Assembly (NCBI GenBank): GCA_948470475.1
Contig: OX419337.1
Location: forward strand, 5,889,574-5,953,573
Source: Galaxea fascicularis
Lineage: Eukaryota > Cnidaria > Anthozoa > Scleractinia > Euphylliidae
Reading direction: 5' to 3'
Length of the DNA stretch: 64,000 bases
Each line of letters starts with the position of its first letter. Position 1 is the stretch's first letter. Below are positions 22,201-37,000 of the stretch, in pieces. Below the pieces are notes generated by a model. It had not been told where the DNA came from. It did no database searches and saw only the letters and a list, made by a program, of their open reading frames with translations. The translations under genes were made by a program, and so were the position numbers.

Positions 22201-23610
22201 AATCATGTCTAAATGCTTCCAAGAACTCCCACAACATGATTTCTATTCTTATTTGAGCTGTATGCAAGATTGTAGCAAAGTTGAAATTTTGACCAAAACC
22301 CAAAGGGGGGACCACATGGTTTTGAGTCAAATTTTGAATTTGGCTTAAACTTTGCCTATTTCAAAAAGGAACCTAGAAATCATGTGTAAATGCTTCCAAG
22401 AACTCCCACAACATGATTTCTATTCTTATTTGAGCTGTATGCAAGATTGTAGCAAAGTTGAAATTTTGACCAAAACCCAAAGGGGGGACCACATGGTTTT
22501 GAGTCAAATTTTGAATCTGGCTTAAACTTTGCCTATTTCAAAAAGGAACCTACAAATCATGTGTAAATGCTTCCAAGAACTCCCACAACATGATTTCTAT
22601 TCTTATTTGAGCTGTGTGCAAGATTTTAGCAAAGTTGAAATTTTGACCAAAACCCAAAGGGGGGACCACATGCTTTTGAGTCAAATTTTGAATTTGGCTT
22701 AAACTTTGCCTATTTTAAAATGGAACCTAGAAATCATGTTTAAATGCTTCCAAAAACTCCCACAACATGATTTCTATTCTTATTTGAGCTGTGTGCAAGA
22801 TTTTAGCAAAGTTGAAATTTTGACCAAAACCCAAAGGGGGGACCACATGCTTTTGAGTCAAATTTTGAATTTGGCTTAAACTTTGCCTATTTCAAAAAGG
22901 AACCTAGAAATCATGTGTAAATGCTTCCAAGAACTCCCACAACATGATTTCTATTCTTATTTGAGCTGTGTGCAAGATTGTAGCAAAGTTGAAATTTTGA
23001 CCAAAACCCAAAGGGGGGACCACATGCTTTTGAGTCCAATTTTGAATTTGGCTTAAACTTTGCCTATTTCAAAAAGGAACCTAGAAATCATGTCTAAATG
23101 CTTCCAAGAACTCCCACAACATGATTTCTATTCTTATTTGAGCTGTGTGCAAGATTTTAGCAAAGTTGAAATTTTGACCAAACCCCAAAGGGGGGACCAC
23201 ATGCTTTTGAGTCAAAGTTTGAATTTGGCTTAAACTTTGCCTATTTCAAAAAGGAACCTACAAATCATGTGTAAATGCTTCCAAAAACTCCCACAACATG
23301 ATTTCTATTCTTATTTGAGCTGTGTGCAAGATTTTAGCAAAGTTGAAATTTTGACCAAAACCCAAAGGGGGGACCACATGCTTTTGAGTCCAATTTTGAA
23401 TTTGGCTTAAACTTTGCCTATTTCAAAAAGAAACCTAGAAATCATGTCTAAATGCTTCCAAGAACTCCCACAACATGATTTCTATTCTTATTTGAGCTGT
23501 ATGCAAGATTGTAGCAAAGTTGAAATTTTGACCAAAACCCAAAGGGGGGACCACATGGTTTTGAGTCAAATTTTGAATTTGGCTTAAACTTTGCCTATTT
23601 CAAAAAGGAA
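16300..23610 (+). repeat. Tandem 21-mer duplication (offset 3718 bp), with an inner 7-mer period
   Basis: About 3.6 kb (16.3-19.9 kb) is repeated at 20.0-23.6 kb. Matching marks are gagcagtgtgaaaa at 16591 and 20309, aaagaggggac at 17523 and 21241, caaagtttg at 18251 and 21969, and gaatctggc at 18796 and 22514. All are 3718 bp apart (21 x 177 + 1). Inside each copy the caaagtttg mark recurs after 1240 bp (19491 and 23209), so a 7-mer duplication came first. Only a few private changes separate the copies (for example gagcaaaacc near 19636, aaccccaaag near 23181), so the event is recent. Confidence 0.85.
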
Positions 23611-26600
23611 CCTAGAAATCATGTGTAAATGCTTCCAAGAACTCCCACAACATGATTTCTATTCTTATTTGAGCAGTGTGCAAAATTTCAGCAAAGTTGA
23701 AATTTTGACCAAAACCCAAAGGGGGGACCACATGCTTTTGAGTCAAATTTTGAATTTGGCTTAAACTTTGCCTATTTCAAAAAGGAACCTAGAAATCATG
23801 TGTAAATGTATCCAAGAACTCCCACAACATGATTTCTTTTCTTATTTGAGCAGTGTGCAAAATTTCAGCAAAGTTGAAATTTTGACCAAAACCCAAAGGG
23901 GGGACCACATGCTTTTGAGTCAAATTTTGAATTTGGCTTAAACTTTGCCTATTTTAAAATGGAACCTAGAAATCATGTGTAAATGCTTCCAAGAACTCCC
24001 ACAACATGATTTCTATTCTTATTTGAGCTGTGTGCAAGATTTTAGCAAAGTTGAAATTTTGACCAAAACCCAAAGGGGGGACCACATGCTTTTGAGTCAA
24101 ATTTTGAATTTGGCTTAAACTTTGCCTAATTCAAAAAGGAACCCTAGAAATCATGTGTAAATGCTTCCAAAAACTCCCACAACATGATTTCTATTCTTAT
24201 TTGAGCTGTGTGCAAGATTGTAGCAAAGTTGAAATTTTGACCAAAACCCAAAGGGGGGACCACATGCTTTTGAGTCAAATTTTGAATTTGGCTTAAACTT
24301 TGCCTATTTCAAAAAGGAACCTAGAAATCATGTGTAAATGCTTCCAAGAACTCCCACAACATGATTTCTATTCTTATTTGAGCTGTATGCAAGATTGTAG
24401 CAAAGTTGAAATTTTGACCAAAACCCAAAGGGGGGACCACATGCTTTTGAGTCAAATTTTGAATTTGGCTTAAACTTTGCCTATTTTAAAATGGAACCTA
24501 GAAATCATGTTTAAATGCTTCCAAAAACTCCCACAACATGATTTCTATTCTTATTTGAGCTGTGTGCAAGATTTTAGCAAAGTTGAAATTTTGACCAAAA
24601 CCCAAAGGGGGGACCACATGCTTTTGAGTCAAATTTTGAATTTGGCTTAAACTTTGCCTATTTCAAAAAGGAACCTAGAAATCATGTGTAAATGCTTCCA
24701 AGAACTCCCACAACATGATTTCTATTCTTATTTGAGCTGTGTGCAAGATTGTAGCAAAGTTGAAATTTTGACCAAAACCCAAAGGGGGGACCACATGCTT
24801 TTGAGTCCAATTTTAAATTTGGCTTAAACTTTGCCTATTTCAAAAAGGAACCTAGAAATCATGTGTAAATGCTTCCAAGAACTCCCACAACATGATTTCT
24901 ATTCTTATTTGAGCTGTATGCAAGATTTTAGCAAAGTTGAAATTTTGACCAAAACCCAAAGGGGGGACCACATGCTTTTGAGTCAAATTTTGAATTTGGC
25001 TTAAACTTTGCCTATTTCAAAAAGGAACCCTAGAAATCATGTGTAAATGCTTCCAAAAACTCCCACAACATGATTTCTATTCTTATTTGAGCTGTGTGCA
25101 AGATTTTAGCAAAGTTGAAATTTTGACCAAAACCCAAAGGGGGGACCACATGCTTTTGAGTCAAATTTTGAATTTGGCTTAAACTTTGCCTATTTCAAAA
25201 AGGAACCCTAGAAATCATGTGTAAATGCTTCCAAAAACTCCCACAACATGATTTCTATTCTTATTTGAGCTGTGTGCAAGATTTTAGCAAAGTTGAAATT
25301 TTGACCAAAACCCAAAGGGGGGACCACATGCTTTTGAGTCAAATTTTGAATTTGGCTTAAACTTTGCCTATTTCAAAAAGGAACCTAGAAATCATGTGTA
25401 AATGCTTCCAAGAACTCCCACAACATGATTTCTATTCTTATTTGAGCTGTATGCAAGATTGTAGCAAAGTTGAAATTTTGACCAAAACCCAAAGGGGGGA
25501 CCACATGCTTTTGAGTCAAATTTTGAATTTGGCTTAAACTTTGCCTATTTTAAAATGGAACCTAGAAATCATGTTTAAATGCTTCCAAAAACTCCCACAA
25601 CATGATTTCTATTCTTATTTGAGCTGTGTGCAAGATTTTAGCAAAGTTGAAATTTTGACCAAAACCCAAAGGGGGGACCACATGCTTTTGAGTCAAATTT
25701 TGAATTTGGCTTAAACTTTGCCTATTTCAAAAAGGAACCTAGAAATCATGTGTAAATGCTTCCAAGAACTCCCACAACATGATTTCTATTCTTATTTGAG
25801 CTGTGTGCAAGATTGTAGCAAAGTTGAAATTTTGACCAAAACCCAAAGGGGGGACCACATGCTTTTGAGTCCAATTTTAAATTTGGCTTAAACTTTGCCT
25901 ATTTCAAAAAGGAACCTAGAAATCATGTGTAAATGCTTCCAAGAACTCCCACAACATGATTTCTATTCTTATTTGAGCTGTATGCAAGATTTTAGCAAAG
26001 TTGAAATTTTGACCAAAACCCAAAGGGGGGACCACATGCTTTTGAGTCAAATTTTGAATTTGGCTTAAACTTTGCCTATTTCAAAAAGGAACCCTAGAAA
26101 TCATGTGTAAATGCTTCCAAAAACTCCCACAACATGATTTCTATTCTTATTTGAGCTGTGTGCAAGATTTTAGCAAAGTTGAAATTTTGACCAAAACCCA
26201 AAGGGGGGACCACATGCTTTTGAGTCAAATTTTGAATTTGGCTTAAACTTTGCCTATTTCAAAAAGGAACCCTAGAAATCATGTGTAAATGCTTCCAAAA
26301 ACTCCCACAACATGATTTCTATTCTTATTTGAGCTGTGTGCAAGATTTTAGCAAAGTTGAAATTTTGACCAAAACCCAAAGGGGGGACCACATGCTTTTG
26401 AGTCAAATTTTGAATTTGGCTTAAACTTTGCCTATTTCAAAAAGGAACCCTAGAAATCATGTGTAAATGCTTCCAAAAACTCCCACAACATGATTTCTAT
26501 TCTTATTTGAGCTGTGTGCAAGATTTTAGCAAAGTTGAAATTTTGACCAAAACCCAAAGGGGGGACCACATGCTTTTGAGTCAAATTTTGAATTTGGCTT

Positions 26601-29600
26601 AAACTTTGCCTATTTCAAAAAGGAACCTAGAAATCATGTGTAAATGCTTCCAAGAACTCCCACAACATGATTTCTATTCTTATTTGAGCTGTGTGCAAGA
26701 TTGTAGCAAAGTTGAAATTTTGACCAAAACCCAAAGGGGGGACCACATGCTTTTGAGTCCAATTTTGAATTTGGCTTAAACTTTGCCTATTTCAAAAAGG
26801 AACCTAGAAATCATGTGTAAATGCTTCCAAGAACTCCCACAACATGATTTCTATTCTTATTTGAGCTGTGTGCAAGATTGTAGCAAAATTGAAATTTTGA
26901 CCAAAACCCAAAGGGGGGACCACATGCTTTTGAGTCAAATTTTGAATTTGGCTTAAACTTTGCCTATTTCAAATAGGAACCTAGAAATCATGTGTAAATG
27001 CTTCCAAGAACTCCCACAACATGATTTCTATTCTTATTTGAGCTGTGTGCAAGATTTTAGCAAAGTTGAAATTTTGACCAAAACCCATAGGGGGGACCAC
27101 ATGCTTTTGAGTCAAATTTTGAATTTGGCTTAAACTTTGCCTATTTCAAAAAGGAACCTACAAATCATGTGTAAATGCTTCCAAGAACTCCCACAACATG
27201 ATTTCTATTCTTATTTGAGCTGTGTGCAAGATTTTAGCAAAGTTGAAATTTTGACCAAAACCCAAAGGGGGGACCACATGCTTTTGAGTCAAATTTTGAA
27301 TTTGGCTTAAACTTTGCCTATTTTAAAATGGAACCTAGAAATCATGTTTAAATGCTTCCAAAAAACTCCCACAACATGATTTCTATTCTTATTTGAGCTG
27401 TGTGCAAGATTTTAGCAAAGTTGAAATTTTGACCAAAACCCAAAGGGGGGACCACATGCTTTTGAGTCAAATTTTGAATTTGGCTTAAACTTTGCCTATT
27501 TCAAAAAGGAACCTAGAAATCATGTGTAAATGCTTCCAAGAACTCCCACAACATGATTTCTATTCTTATTTGAGCTGTGTGCAAGATTTTAGCAAAGTTG
27601 AAATTTTGACCAAAACCCAAAGGGGGGACCACATGCTTTTGAGTCAAATTTTGAATTTGGCTTAAACTTTGCCTATTTCAAAAAGGAACCTAGAAATCAT
27701 GTGTAAATGCTTCCAAGAACTCCCACAACATGATTTCTATTCTTATTTGAGCTGTGTGCAAGATTGTAGCAAAGTTGAAATTTTGACCAAAACCCAAAGG
27801 GGGGACCACATGGTTTTGAGTCAAATTTTGAATTTGGCTTAAACTTTGCCTATTTCAAAAAGGAACCTAGAAATCATGTCTAAATGCTTCCAAGAACTCC
27901 CACAACATGATTTCTATTCTTATTTGAGCTGTGTGCAAGATTGTAGCAAAGTTGAAATTTTGACCAAAACCCAAAGGGGGGACCACATGCTTTTGAGTCA
28001 AATTTTGAATTTGGCTTAAACTTTGCCTATTTCAAATAGGAACCTAGAAATCATGTGTAAATGCTTCCAAGAACTCCCACAACATGATTTCTATTCTTAT
28101 TTGAGCTGTGTGCAAGATTTTAGCAAAGTTGAAATTTTGACCAAAACCCATAGGGGGGACCACATGCTTTTGAGTCAAATTTTGAATTTGGCTTAAACTT
28201 TGCCTATTTCAAAAAGGAACCTAGAAATCATGTGTAAATGCTTCCAAGAACTCCCACAACATGATTTCTATTCTTATTTGAGCTGTGTGCAAGATTTTAG
28301 CAAAGTTGAAATTTTGACCAAAACCCAAAGGGGGGACCACATGCTTTTGAGTCAAATTTTGAATTTGGCTTAAACTTTGCCTATTTCAAAAAGGAACCTA
28401 GAAATCATGTGTAAATGCTTCCAAGAACTCCCACAACATGATTTCTATTCTTATTTGAGCTGTGTGCAAGATTGTAGCAAAGTTGAAATTTTGACCAAAA
28501 CCCAAAGGGGGGACCACATGCTTTTGAGTCCAATTTTGAATTTGGCTTAAACTTTGCCTATTTCAAAAAGGAACCTAGAAATCATGTCTAAATGCTTCCA
28601 AGAACTCCCACAACATGATTTCTATTCTTATTTGAGCTGTGTGCAAGATTTTAGCAAAGTTGAAATTTTGACCAAAACCCAAAGGGGGGACCACATGCTT
28701 TTGAGTCAAAGTTTGAATTTGGCTTAAACTTTGCCTATTTCAAAAAGGAACCCTAGAAATCATGTGTAAATGCTTCCAAAAACTCCCACAACATGATTTC
28801 TATTCTTATTTGAGCTGTGTGCAAGATTTTAGCAAAGTTGAAATTTTGACCAAAACCCAAAGGGGGGACCACATGCTTTTGAGTCCAATTTTGAATTTGG
28901 CTTAAACTTTGCCTATTTCAAAAAGAAACCTAGAAATCATGTCTAAATGCTTCCAAGAACTCCCACAACATGATTTCTATTCTTATTTGAGCTGTATGCA
29001 AGATTGTAGCAAAGTTGAAATTTTGACCAAAACCCAAAGGGGGGACCACATGGTTTTGAGTCAAATTTTGAATTTGGCTTAAACTTTGCCTATTTCAAAA
29101 AGGAACCTAGAAATCATGTGTAAATGCTTCCAAGAACTCCCACAACATGATTTCTATTCTTATTTGAGCTGTATGCAAGATTGTAGCAAAGTTGAAATTT
29201 TGACCAAAACCCAAAGGGGGGACCACATGGTTTTGAGTCAAATTTTGAATCTGGCTTAAACTTTGCCTATTTCAAAAAGGAACCTACAAATCATGTGTAA
29301 ATGCTTCCAAGAACTCCCACAACATGATTTCTATTCTTATTTGAGCTGTGTGCAAGATTTTAGCAAAGTTGAAATTTTGACCAAAACCCAAAGGGGGGAC
29401 CACATGCTTTTGAGTCAAATTTTGAATTTGGCTTAAACTTTGCCTATTTTAAAATGGAACCTAGAAATCATGTTTAAATGCTTCCAAAAACTCCCACAAC
29501 ATGATTTCTATTCTTATTTGAGCTGTGTGCAAGATTTTAGCAAAGTTGAAATTTTGACCAAAACCCAAAGGGGGGACCACATGCTTTTGAGTCAAATTTT

Positions 29601-32600
29601 GAATTTGGCTTAAACTTTGCCTATTTCAAAAAGGAACCTAGAAATCATGTGTAAATGCTTCCAAGAACTCCCACAACATGATTTCTATTCTTATTTGAGC
29701 TGTGTGCAAGATTGTAGCAAAGTTGAAATTTTGACCAAAACCCAAAGGGGGGACCACATGCTTTTGAGTCCAATTTTGAATTTGGCTTAAACTTTGCCTA
29801 TTTCAAAAAGGAACCTAGAAATCATGTCTAAATGCTTCCAAGAACTCCCACAACATGATTTCTATTCTTATTTGAGCTGTGTGCAAGATTTTAGCAAAGT
29901 TGAAATTTTGACCAAAACCCAAAGGGGGGACCACATGCTTTTGAGTCAAAGTTTGAATTTGGCTTAAACTTTGCCTATTTCAAAAAGGAACCTACAAATC
30001 ATGTGTAAATGCTTCCAAAAACTCCCACAACATGATTTCTATTCTTATTTGAGCTGTGTGCAAGATTTTAGCAAAGTTGAAATTTTGACCAAAACCCAAA
30101 GGGGGGACCACATGCTTTTGAGTCCAATTTTGAATTTGGCTTAAACTTTGCCTATTTCAAAAAGAAACCTAGAAATCATGTCTAAATGCTTCCAAGAACT
30201 CCCACAACATGATTTCTATTCTTATTTGAGCTGTATGCAAGATTGTAGCAAAGTTGAAATTTTGACCAAAACCCAAAGGGGGGACCACATGGTTTTGAGT
30301 CAAATTTTGAATTTGGCTTAAACTTTGCCTATTTCAAAAAGGAACCTAGAAATCATGTGTAAATGCTTCCAAGAACTCCCACAACATGATTTCTATTCTT
30401 ATTTGAGCAGTGTGCAAAATTTCAGCAAAGTTGAAATTTTGACCAAAACCCAAAGGGGGGACCACATGCTTTTGAGTCCAATTTTGAATTTGGCTTAAAC
30501 TTTGCCTATTTCAAAAAGGAACCTAGAAATCATGTGTAAATGTATCCAAGAACTCCCACAACATGATTTCTTTTCTTATTTGAGCAGTGTGCAAAATTTC
30601 AGCAAAGTTGAAATTTTGACCAAAACCCAAAGGGGGGACCACATGCTTTTGAGTCAAATTTTGAATTTGGCTTAAACTTTGCCTATTTTAAAATGGAACC
30701 TAGAAATCATGTGTAAATGCTTCCAAGAACTCCCACAACATGATTTCTATTCTTATTTGAGCTGTGTGCAAGATTTTAGCAAAGTTGAAATTTTGACCAA
30801 AACCCAAAGGGGGGACCACATGCTTTTGAGTCAAATTTTGAATTTGGCTTAAACTTTGCCTAATTCAAAAAGGAACCCTAGAAATCTTGTGTAAATGCTT
30901 CCAAAAACTCCCACAACATGATTTCTATTCTTATTTGAGCTGTGTGCAAGATTTTAGCAAAGTTGAAATTTTGACCAAAACCCAAAGGGGGGACCACATG
31001 CTTTTGAGTCAAATTTTGAATTTGGCTTAAACTTTGTCTATTTTAAAATGGAACCTAGAAATCATGTTTAAATGCTTCCAAAAACTCCCACAACATGATT
31101 TCTATTCTTATTTGAGCTGTGTGCAAGATTGTAGCAAAGTTGAAATTTTGACCAAAACCCAAAGGGGGGACCACATGCTTTTGAGTCAAATTTTGAATTT
31201 GGCTTAAACTTTGCCTATTTCAAAAAGGAACCTAGAAATCATGTGTAAATGCTTCCAAGAACTCCCACAACATGATTTCTATTCTTATTTGAGCTGTATG
31301 CAAGATTGTAGCAAAGTTGAAATTTTGACCAAAACCCAAAGGGGGGACCACATGCTTTTGAGTCAAATTTTGAATTTGGCTTAAACTTTGCCTATTTTAA
31401 AATGGAACCTAGAAATCATGTTTAAATGCTTCCAAAAACTCCCACAACATGATTTCTATTCTTATTTGAGCTGTGTGCAAGATTTTAGCAAAGTTGAAAT
31501 TTTGACCAAAACCCAAAGGGGGGACCACATGCTTTTGAGTCAAATTTTGAATTTGGCTTAAACTTTGCCTATTTCAAAAAGGAACCTAGAAATCATGTGT
31601 ACATGCTTCCAAGAACTCCCACAACATGATTTCTATTCTTATTTGAGCTGTGTGCAAGATTGTAGCAAAGTTGAAATTTTGACCAAAACCCAAAGGGGGG
31701 ACCACATGCTTTTGAGTCCAATTTTAAATTTGGCTTAAACTTTGCCTATTTCAAAAAGGAACCTAGAAATCATGTGTAAATGCTTCCAAGAACTCCCACA
31801 ACATGATTTCTATTCTTATTTGAGCTGTATGCAAGATTTTAGCAAAGTTGAAATTTTGACCAAAACCCAAAGGGGGGACCACATGCTTTTGAGTCAAATT
31901 TTGAATTTGGCTTAAACTTTGCCTATTTCAAAAAGGAACCCTAGAAATCATGTGTAAATGCTTCCAAAAACTCCCACAACATGATTTCTATTCTTATTTG
32001 AGCTGTGTGCAAGATTTTAGCAAAGTTGAAATTTTGACCAAAACCCAAAGGGGGGACCACATGCTTTTGAGTCAAATTTTGAATTTGGCTTAAACTTTGC
32101 CTATTTCAAAAAGGAACCCTAGAAATCATGTGTAAATGCTTCCAAAAACTCCCACAACATGATTTCTATTCTTATTTGAGCTGTGTGCAAGATTTTAGCA
32201 AAGTTGAAATTTTGACCAAAACCCAAAGGGGGGACCACATGCTTTTGAGTCAAATTTTGAATTTGGCTTAAACTTTGCCTATTTCAAAAAGGAACCTAGA
32301 AATCATGTGTAAATGCTTCCAAGAACTCCCACAACATGATTTCTATTCTTATTTGAGCTCTGTGCAAGATTGTAGCAAAGTTGAAATTTTGACCAAAACC
32401 CAAAGGGGGGACCACATGCTTTTGAGTCCAATTTTGAATTTGGCTTAAACTTTGCCTATTTCAAAAAGGAACCTAGAAATCATGTGTAAATGCTTCCAAG
32501 AACTCCCACAACATGATTTCTATTCTTATTTGAGCTGTGTGCAAGATTGTAGCAAAATTGAAATTTTGACCAAAACCCAAAGGGGGGACCACATGCTTTT

Positions 32601-33660
32601 GAGTCAAATTTTGAATTTGGCTTAAACTTTGCCTATTTCAAATAGGAACCTAGAAATCATGTGTAAATGCTTCCAAGAACTCCCACAACATGATTTCTAT
32701 TCTTATTTGAGCTGTGTGCAAGATTTTAGCAAAGTTGAAATTTTGACCAAAACCCATAGGGGGGACCACATGCTTTTGAGTCAAATTTTGAATTTGGCTT
32801 AAACTTTACCTATTTCAAAAAGGAACCTACAAATCATGTGTAAATGCTTCCAAGAACTCCCACAACATGATTTCTATTCTTATTTGAGCTGTGTGCAAGA
32901 TTTTAGCAAAGTTGAAATTTTGACCAAAACCCAAAGGGGGGACCACATGCTTTTGAGTCAAATTTTGAATTTGGCTTAAACTTTGCCTATTTTAAAATGG
33001 AACCTAGAAATCATGTTTAAATGCTTCCAAAAAACTCCCACAACATGATTTCTATTCTTATTTGAGCTGTGTGCAAGATTTTAGCAAAGTTGAAATTTTG
33101 ACCAAAACCCAAAGGGGGGACCACATGCTTTTGAGTCAAATTTTGAATTTGGCTTAAACTTTGCCTATTTCAAAAAGGAACCTAGAAATCATGTGTAAAT
33201 GCTTCCAAGAACTCCCACAACATGATTTCTATTCTTATTTGAGCTGTGTGCAAGATTTTAGCAAAGTTGAAATTTTGACCAAAACCCAAAGGGGGGACCA
33301 CATGCTTTTGAGTCAAATTTTGAATTTGGCTTAAACTTTGCCTATTTCAAAAAGGAACCTAGAAATCATGTGTAAATGCTTCCAAGAACTCCCACAACAT
33401 GATTTCTATTCTTATTTGAGCTGTGTGCAAGATTGTAGCAAAGTTGAAATTTTGACCAAAACCCAAAGGGGGGACCACATGCTTTTGAGTCCAATTTTGA
33501 ATTTGGCTTAAACTTTGCCTATTTCAAAAAGGAACCTAGAAATCATGTCTAAATGCTTCCAAGAACTCCCACAACATGATTTCTATTCTTATTTGAGCTG
33601 TGTGCAAGATTGTAGCAAAGTTGAAATTTTGACCAAAACCCAAAGGGGGGACCACATGCT
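21700..33660 (+). repeat. Dispersed 6-7 kb block duplication with monomer-level gains and losses
   Basis: The order of marks in 21.7-27.7 kb is repeated in 28.4-33.6 kb. The offset is 6734 bp up to about 24.2 kb (caaagtttg at 21969/28703 and 23209/29943; gagcag at 23671/30405), then 6911, then 5847, then about 5669. Each step equals whole monomers gained or lost. A 6-mer duplication (ttttaaattt at 24811 and 25875, offset 1064) is present in the first block only; its counterpart at 31722 is single. Confidence 0.75.
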
Positions 33661-34849
33661 TTTGAGTCAAATTTTGAATTTGGCTTAAACTTTGCCTATT
33701 TCAAATAGGAACCTAGAAATCATGTGTAAATGCTTCCAAGAACTCCCACAACATGATTTCTATTCTTATTTGAGCTGTGTGCAAGATTTTAGCAAAGTTG
33801 AAATTTTGACCAAAACCCATAGGGGGGACCACATGCTTTTGAGTCAAATTTTGAATTTGGCTTAAACTTTGCCTATTTCAAAAAGGAACCTAGAAATCAT
33901 GTGTAAATGCTTTCAAGAACTCCCACAACATGATTTCTATTCTTATTTGAGCAGTGTGCAAGATTTTAGCAAAGTTGAAATTTTGACCAAAACCCAAAGG
34001 GGGGACCACATGCTTTTGAGTCAAATTTTGAATTTGGCTTAAACTTTGCCTATTTCAAAAAGGAACCTAGAAATCATGTGTAAATGCTTTCAAGAACTCC
34101 CACAACATGATTTCTATTCTTATTTGAGCTGTGTGCAAGATTTTAGCAAAGTTGAAATTTTGACCAAAACCCAAAGGGGGGACCACATGCTTTTGAGTCA
34201 AATTTTGAATTTGGCTTAAACTTTGCCTATTTCAAAATGGAACCTAGAAATCATGTTTAAATGCTTCCAAAACCTCCCACAACATGATTTCTATTCTTAT
34301 TTGAGCTGTGTGCAAGATTGTAGCAAAGTTGAAATTTTGACCAAAACCCAAAGGGGGGACCACATGCTTTTGAGTCAAATTTTGAATTTGGCTTAAACTT
34401 TGCCTATTTCAAAAAGGAACCTAGAAATCATGTGTAAATGCTTCCAAGAACTCCCACAACATGATTTCTATTCTTATTTGAGCTGTGTGCAAGATTTTAG
34501 CAAAGTTGAAATTTTGACCAAAACCCAAAGGGGGGACCACATGCTTTTGAGTCAAATTTTGAATTTGGCTTAAACTTTGCCTATTTCAAAAAGGAACCTA
34601 GAAATCATGTGTAAATGCTTCCAAAAACTCCCACAACATGATTTCTATTCTTATTTGAGCTGTGTGCAAGATTTTAGCAAAGTTGAAATTTTGACCAAAA
34701 CCCAAAGGGGGGACCACATGCTTTTGAGTCAAATTTTGAATTTGGCTTAAACTTTGCCTATTTCAAAAAGGAACCTAGAAATCATGTGTAAATGCTTCCA
34801 AGAACTCCCACAACATGATTTCTATTCTTATTTGAGCTGTGTGCAAGAT

Positions 34850-37000
34850 TTTAGCAAAGTTGAAATTTTGACCAAAACCCAAAGGGGGGACCACATGCTT
34901 TTGAGTCAAATTTTGAATTTGGCTTAAACTTTGCCTATTTCAAAAAGGAACCTAGAAATCATGTGTAAATGCTTCCAAGAACTCCCACAACATGATTTCT
35001 ATTCTTATTTGAGCTGTGTGCAAGATTGTAGCAAAGTTGAAATTTTGACCAAAACCCAAAGGGGGGACCACATGCTTTTGAGTCCAATTTTGAATTTGGC
35101 TTAAACTTTGCCTATTTAAAAAAGAACCTAGAAATCATGTGTAAATGCTTCCAAGAACTCCCACAACATGATTTCTATTCTTATTTGAGCTGTGTGCAAG
35201 ATTGTAGCAAAGTTGAAATTTTGACCAAAACCCAAAGGGGGGACCACATGGTTTTGAGTCAAATTTTGAATTTGGCTTAAACTTTGCCTATTTCAAATAG
35301 GAACCTAGAAATCATGTGTAAATGCTTCCAAGAACTCCCACAACATGATTTCTATTCTTATTTGAGCTGTGTGCAAGATTTTAGCAAAGTTGAAATTTTG
35401 ACCAAAACCCATAGGGGGGACCACATGCTTTTGAGTCAAATTTTGAATTTGGCTTAAACTTTGCCTATTTCAAAAAGGAACCTACAAATCATGTGTAAAT
35501 GCTTCCAAGAACTCCCACAACATGATTTCTATTCTTATTTGAGCTGTGTGCAAGATTTTAGCAAAGTTGAAATTTTGACCAAAACCCAAAGGGGGGACCA
35601 CATGCTTTTGAGTCAAATTTTGAATTTGGCTTAAACTTTGCCTATTTTAAAATGGAACCTAGAAATCATGTTTAAATGCTTCCAAAAACTCCCACAACAT
35701 GATTTCTATTCTTATTTGAGCTGTGTGCAAGATTTTAGCAAAGTTGAAATTTTGACCAAAACCCAAAGGGGGGACCACATGCTTTTGAGTCAAATTTTGA
35801 ATTTGGCTTAAACTTTGCCTATTTCAAAAAGGAACCTAGAAATCATGTGTAAATGCTTCCAAGAACTCCCACAACATGATTTCTATTCTTATTTGAGCTG
35901 TGTGCAAGATTTTAGCAAAGTTGAAATTTTGACCAAAACCCAAAGGGGGGACCACATGCTTTTGAGTCAAATTTTGAATTTGGCTTAAACTTTGCCTATT
36001 TCAAAAAGGAACCTAGAAATCATGTGTAAATGCTTCCAAGAACTCCCACAACATGATTTCTATTCTTATTTGAGCTGTGTGCAAGATTGTAGCAAAGTTG
36101 AAATTTTGACCAAAACCCAAAGGGGGGACCACATGCTTTTGAGTCCAATTTTGAATTTGGCTTAAACTTTGCCTATTTAAAAAAGAACCTAGAAATCATG
36201 TGTAAATGCTTCCAAGAACTCCCACAACATGATTTCTATTCTTATTTGAGCTGTGTGCAAGATTGTAGCAAAGTTGAAATTTTGACCAAAACCCAAAGGG
36301 GGGACCACATGGTTTTGAGTCAAATTTTGAATTTGGCTTAAACTTTGCCTATTTCAAATAGGAACCTAGAAATCATGTGTAAATGCTTCCAAGAACTCCC
36401 ACAACATGATTTCTATTCTTATTTGAGCTGTGTGCAAGATTTTAGCAAAGTTGAAATTTTGACCAAAACCCATAGGGGGGACCACATGCTTTTGAGTCAA
36501 ATTTTGAATTTGGCTTAAACTTTGCCTATTTCAAAAAGGAACCTACAAATCATGTGTAAATGCTTCCAAGAACTCCCACAACATGATTTCTATTCTTATT
36601 TGAGCTGTGTGCAAGATTTTAGCAAAGTTGAAATTTTGACCAAAACCCAAAGGGGGGACCACATGCTTTTGAGTCAAATTTTGAATTTGGCTTAAACTTT
36701 GCCTATTTTAAAATGGAACCTAGAAATCATGTTTAAATGCTTCCAAAAACTCCCACAACATGATTTCTATTCTTATTTGAGCTGTGTGCAAGATTTTAGC
36801 AAAGTTGAAATTTTGACCAAAACCCAAAGGGGGGACCACATGCTTTTGAGTCAAATTTTGAATTTGGCTTAAACTTTGCCTATTTCAAAAAGGAACCTAG
36901 AAATCATGTGTAAATGCTTCCAAGAACTCCCACAACATGATTTCTATTCTTATTTGAGCTGTGTGCAAGATTTTAGCAAAGTTGAAATTTTGACCAAAAC
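34850..37000 (+). repeat. 6-mer tandem duplication, 1061 bp
   Basis: The 176-bp cctatttaaaaaagaacc variant at 35111 and 36172, and the cctacaaatc variant at 35481 and 36542, are each 1061 bp apart (6 x 177 - 1). Further copies of the same 176-bp variant lie at 37941 and 42543. Confidence 0.8.
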
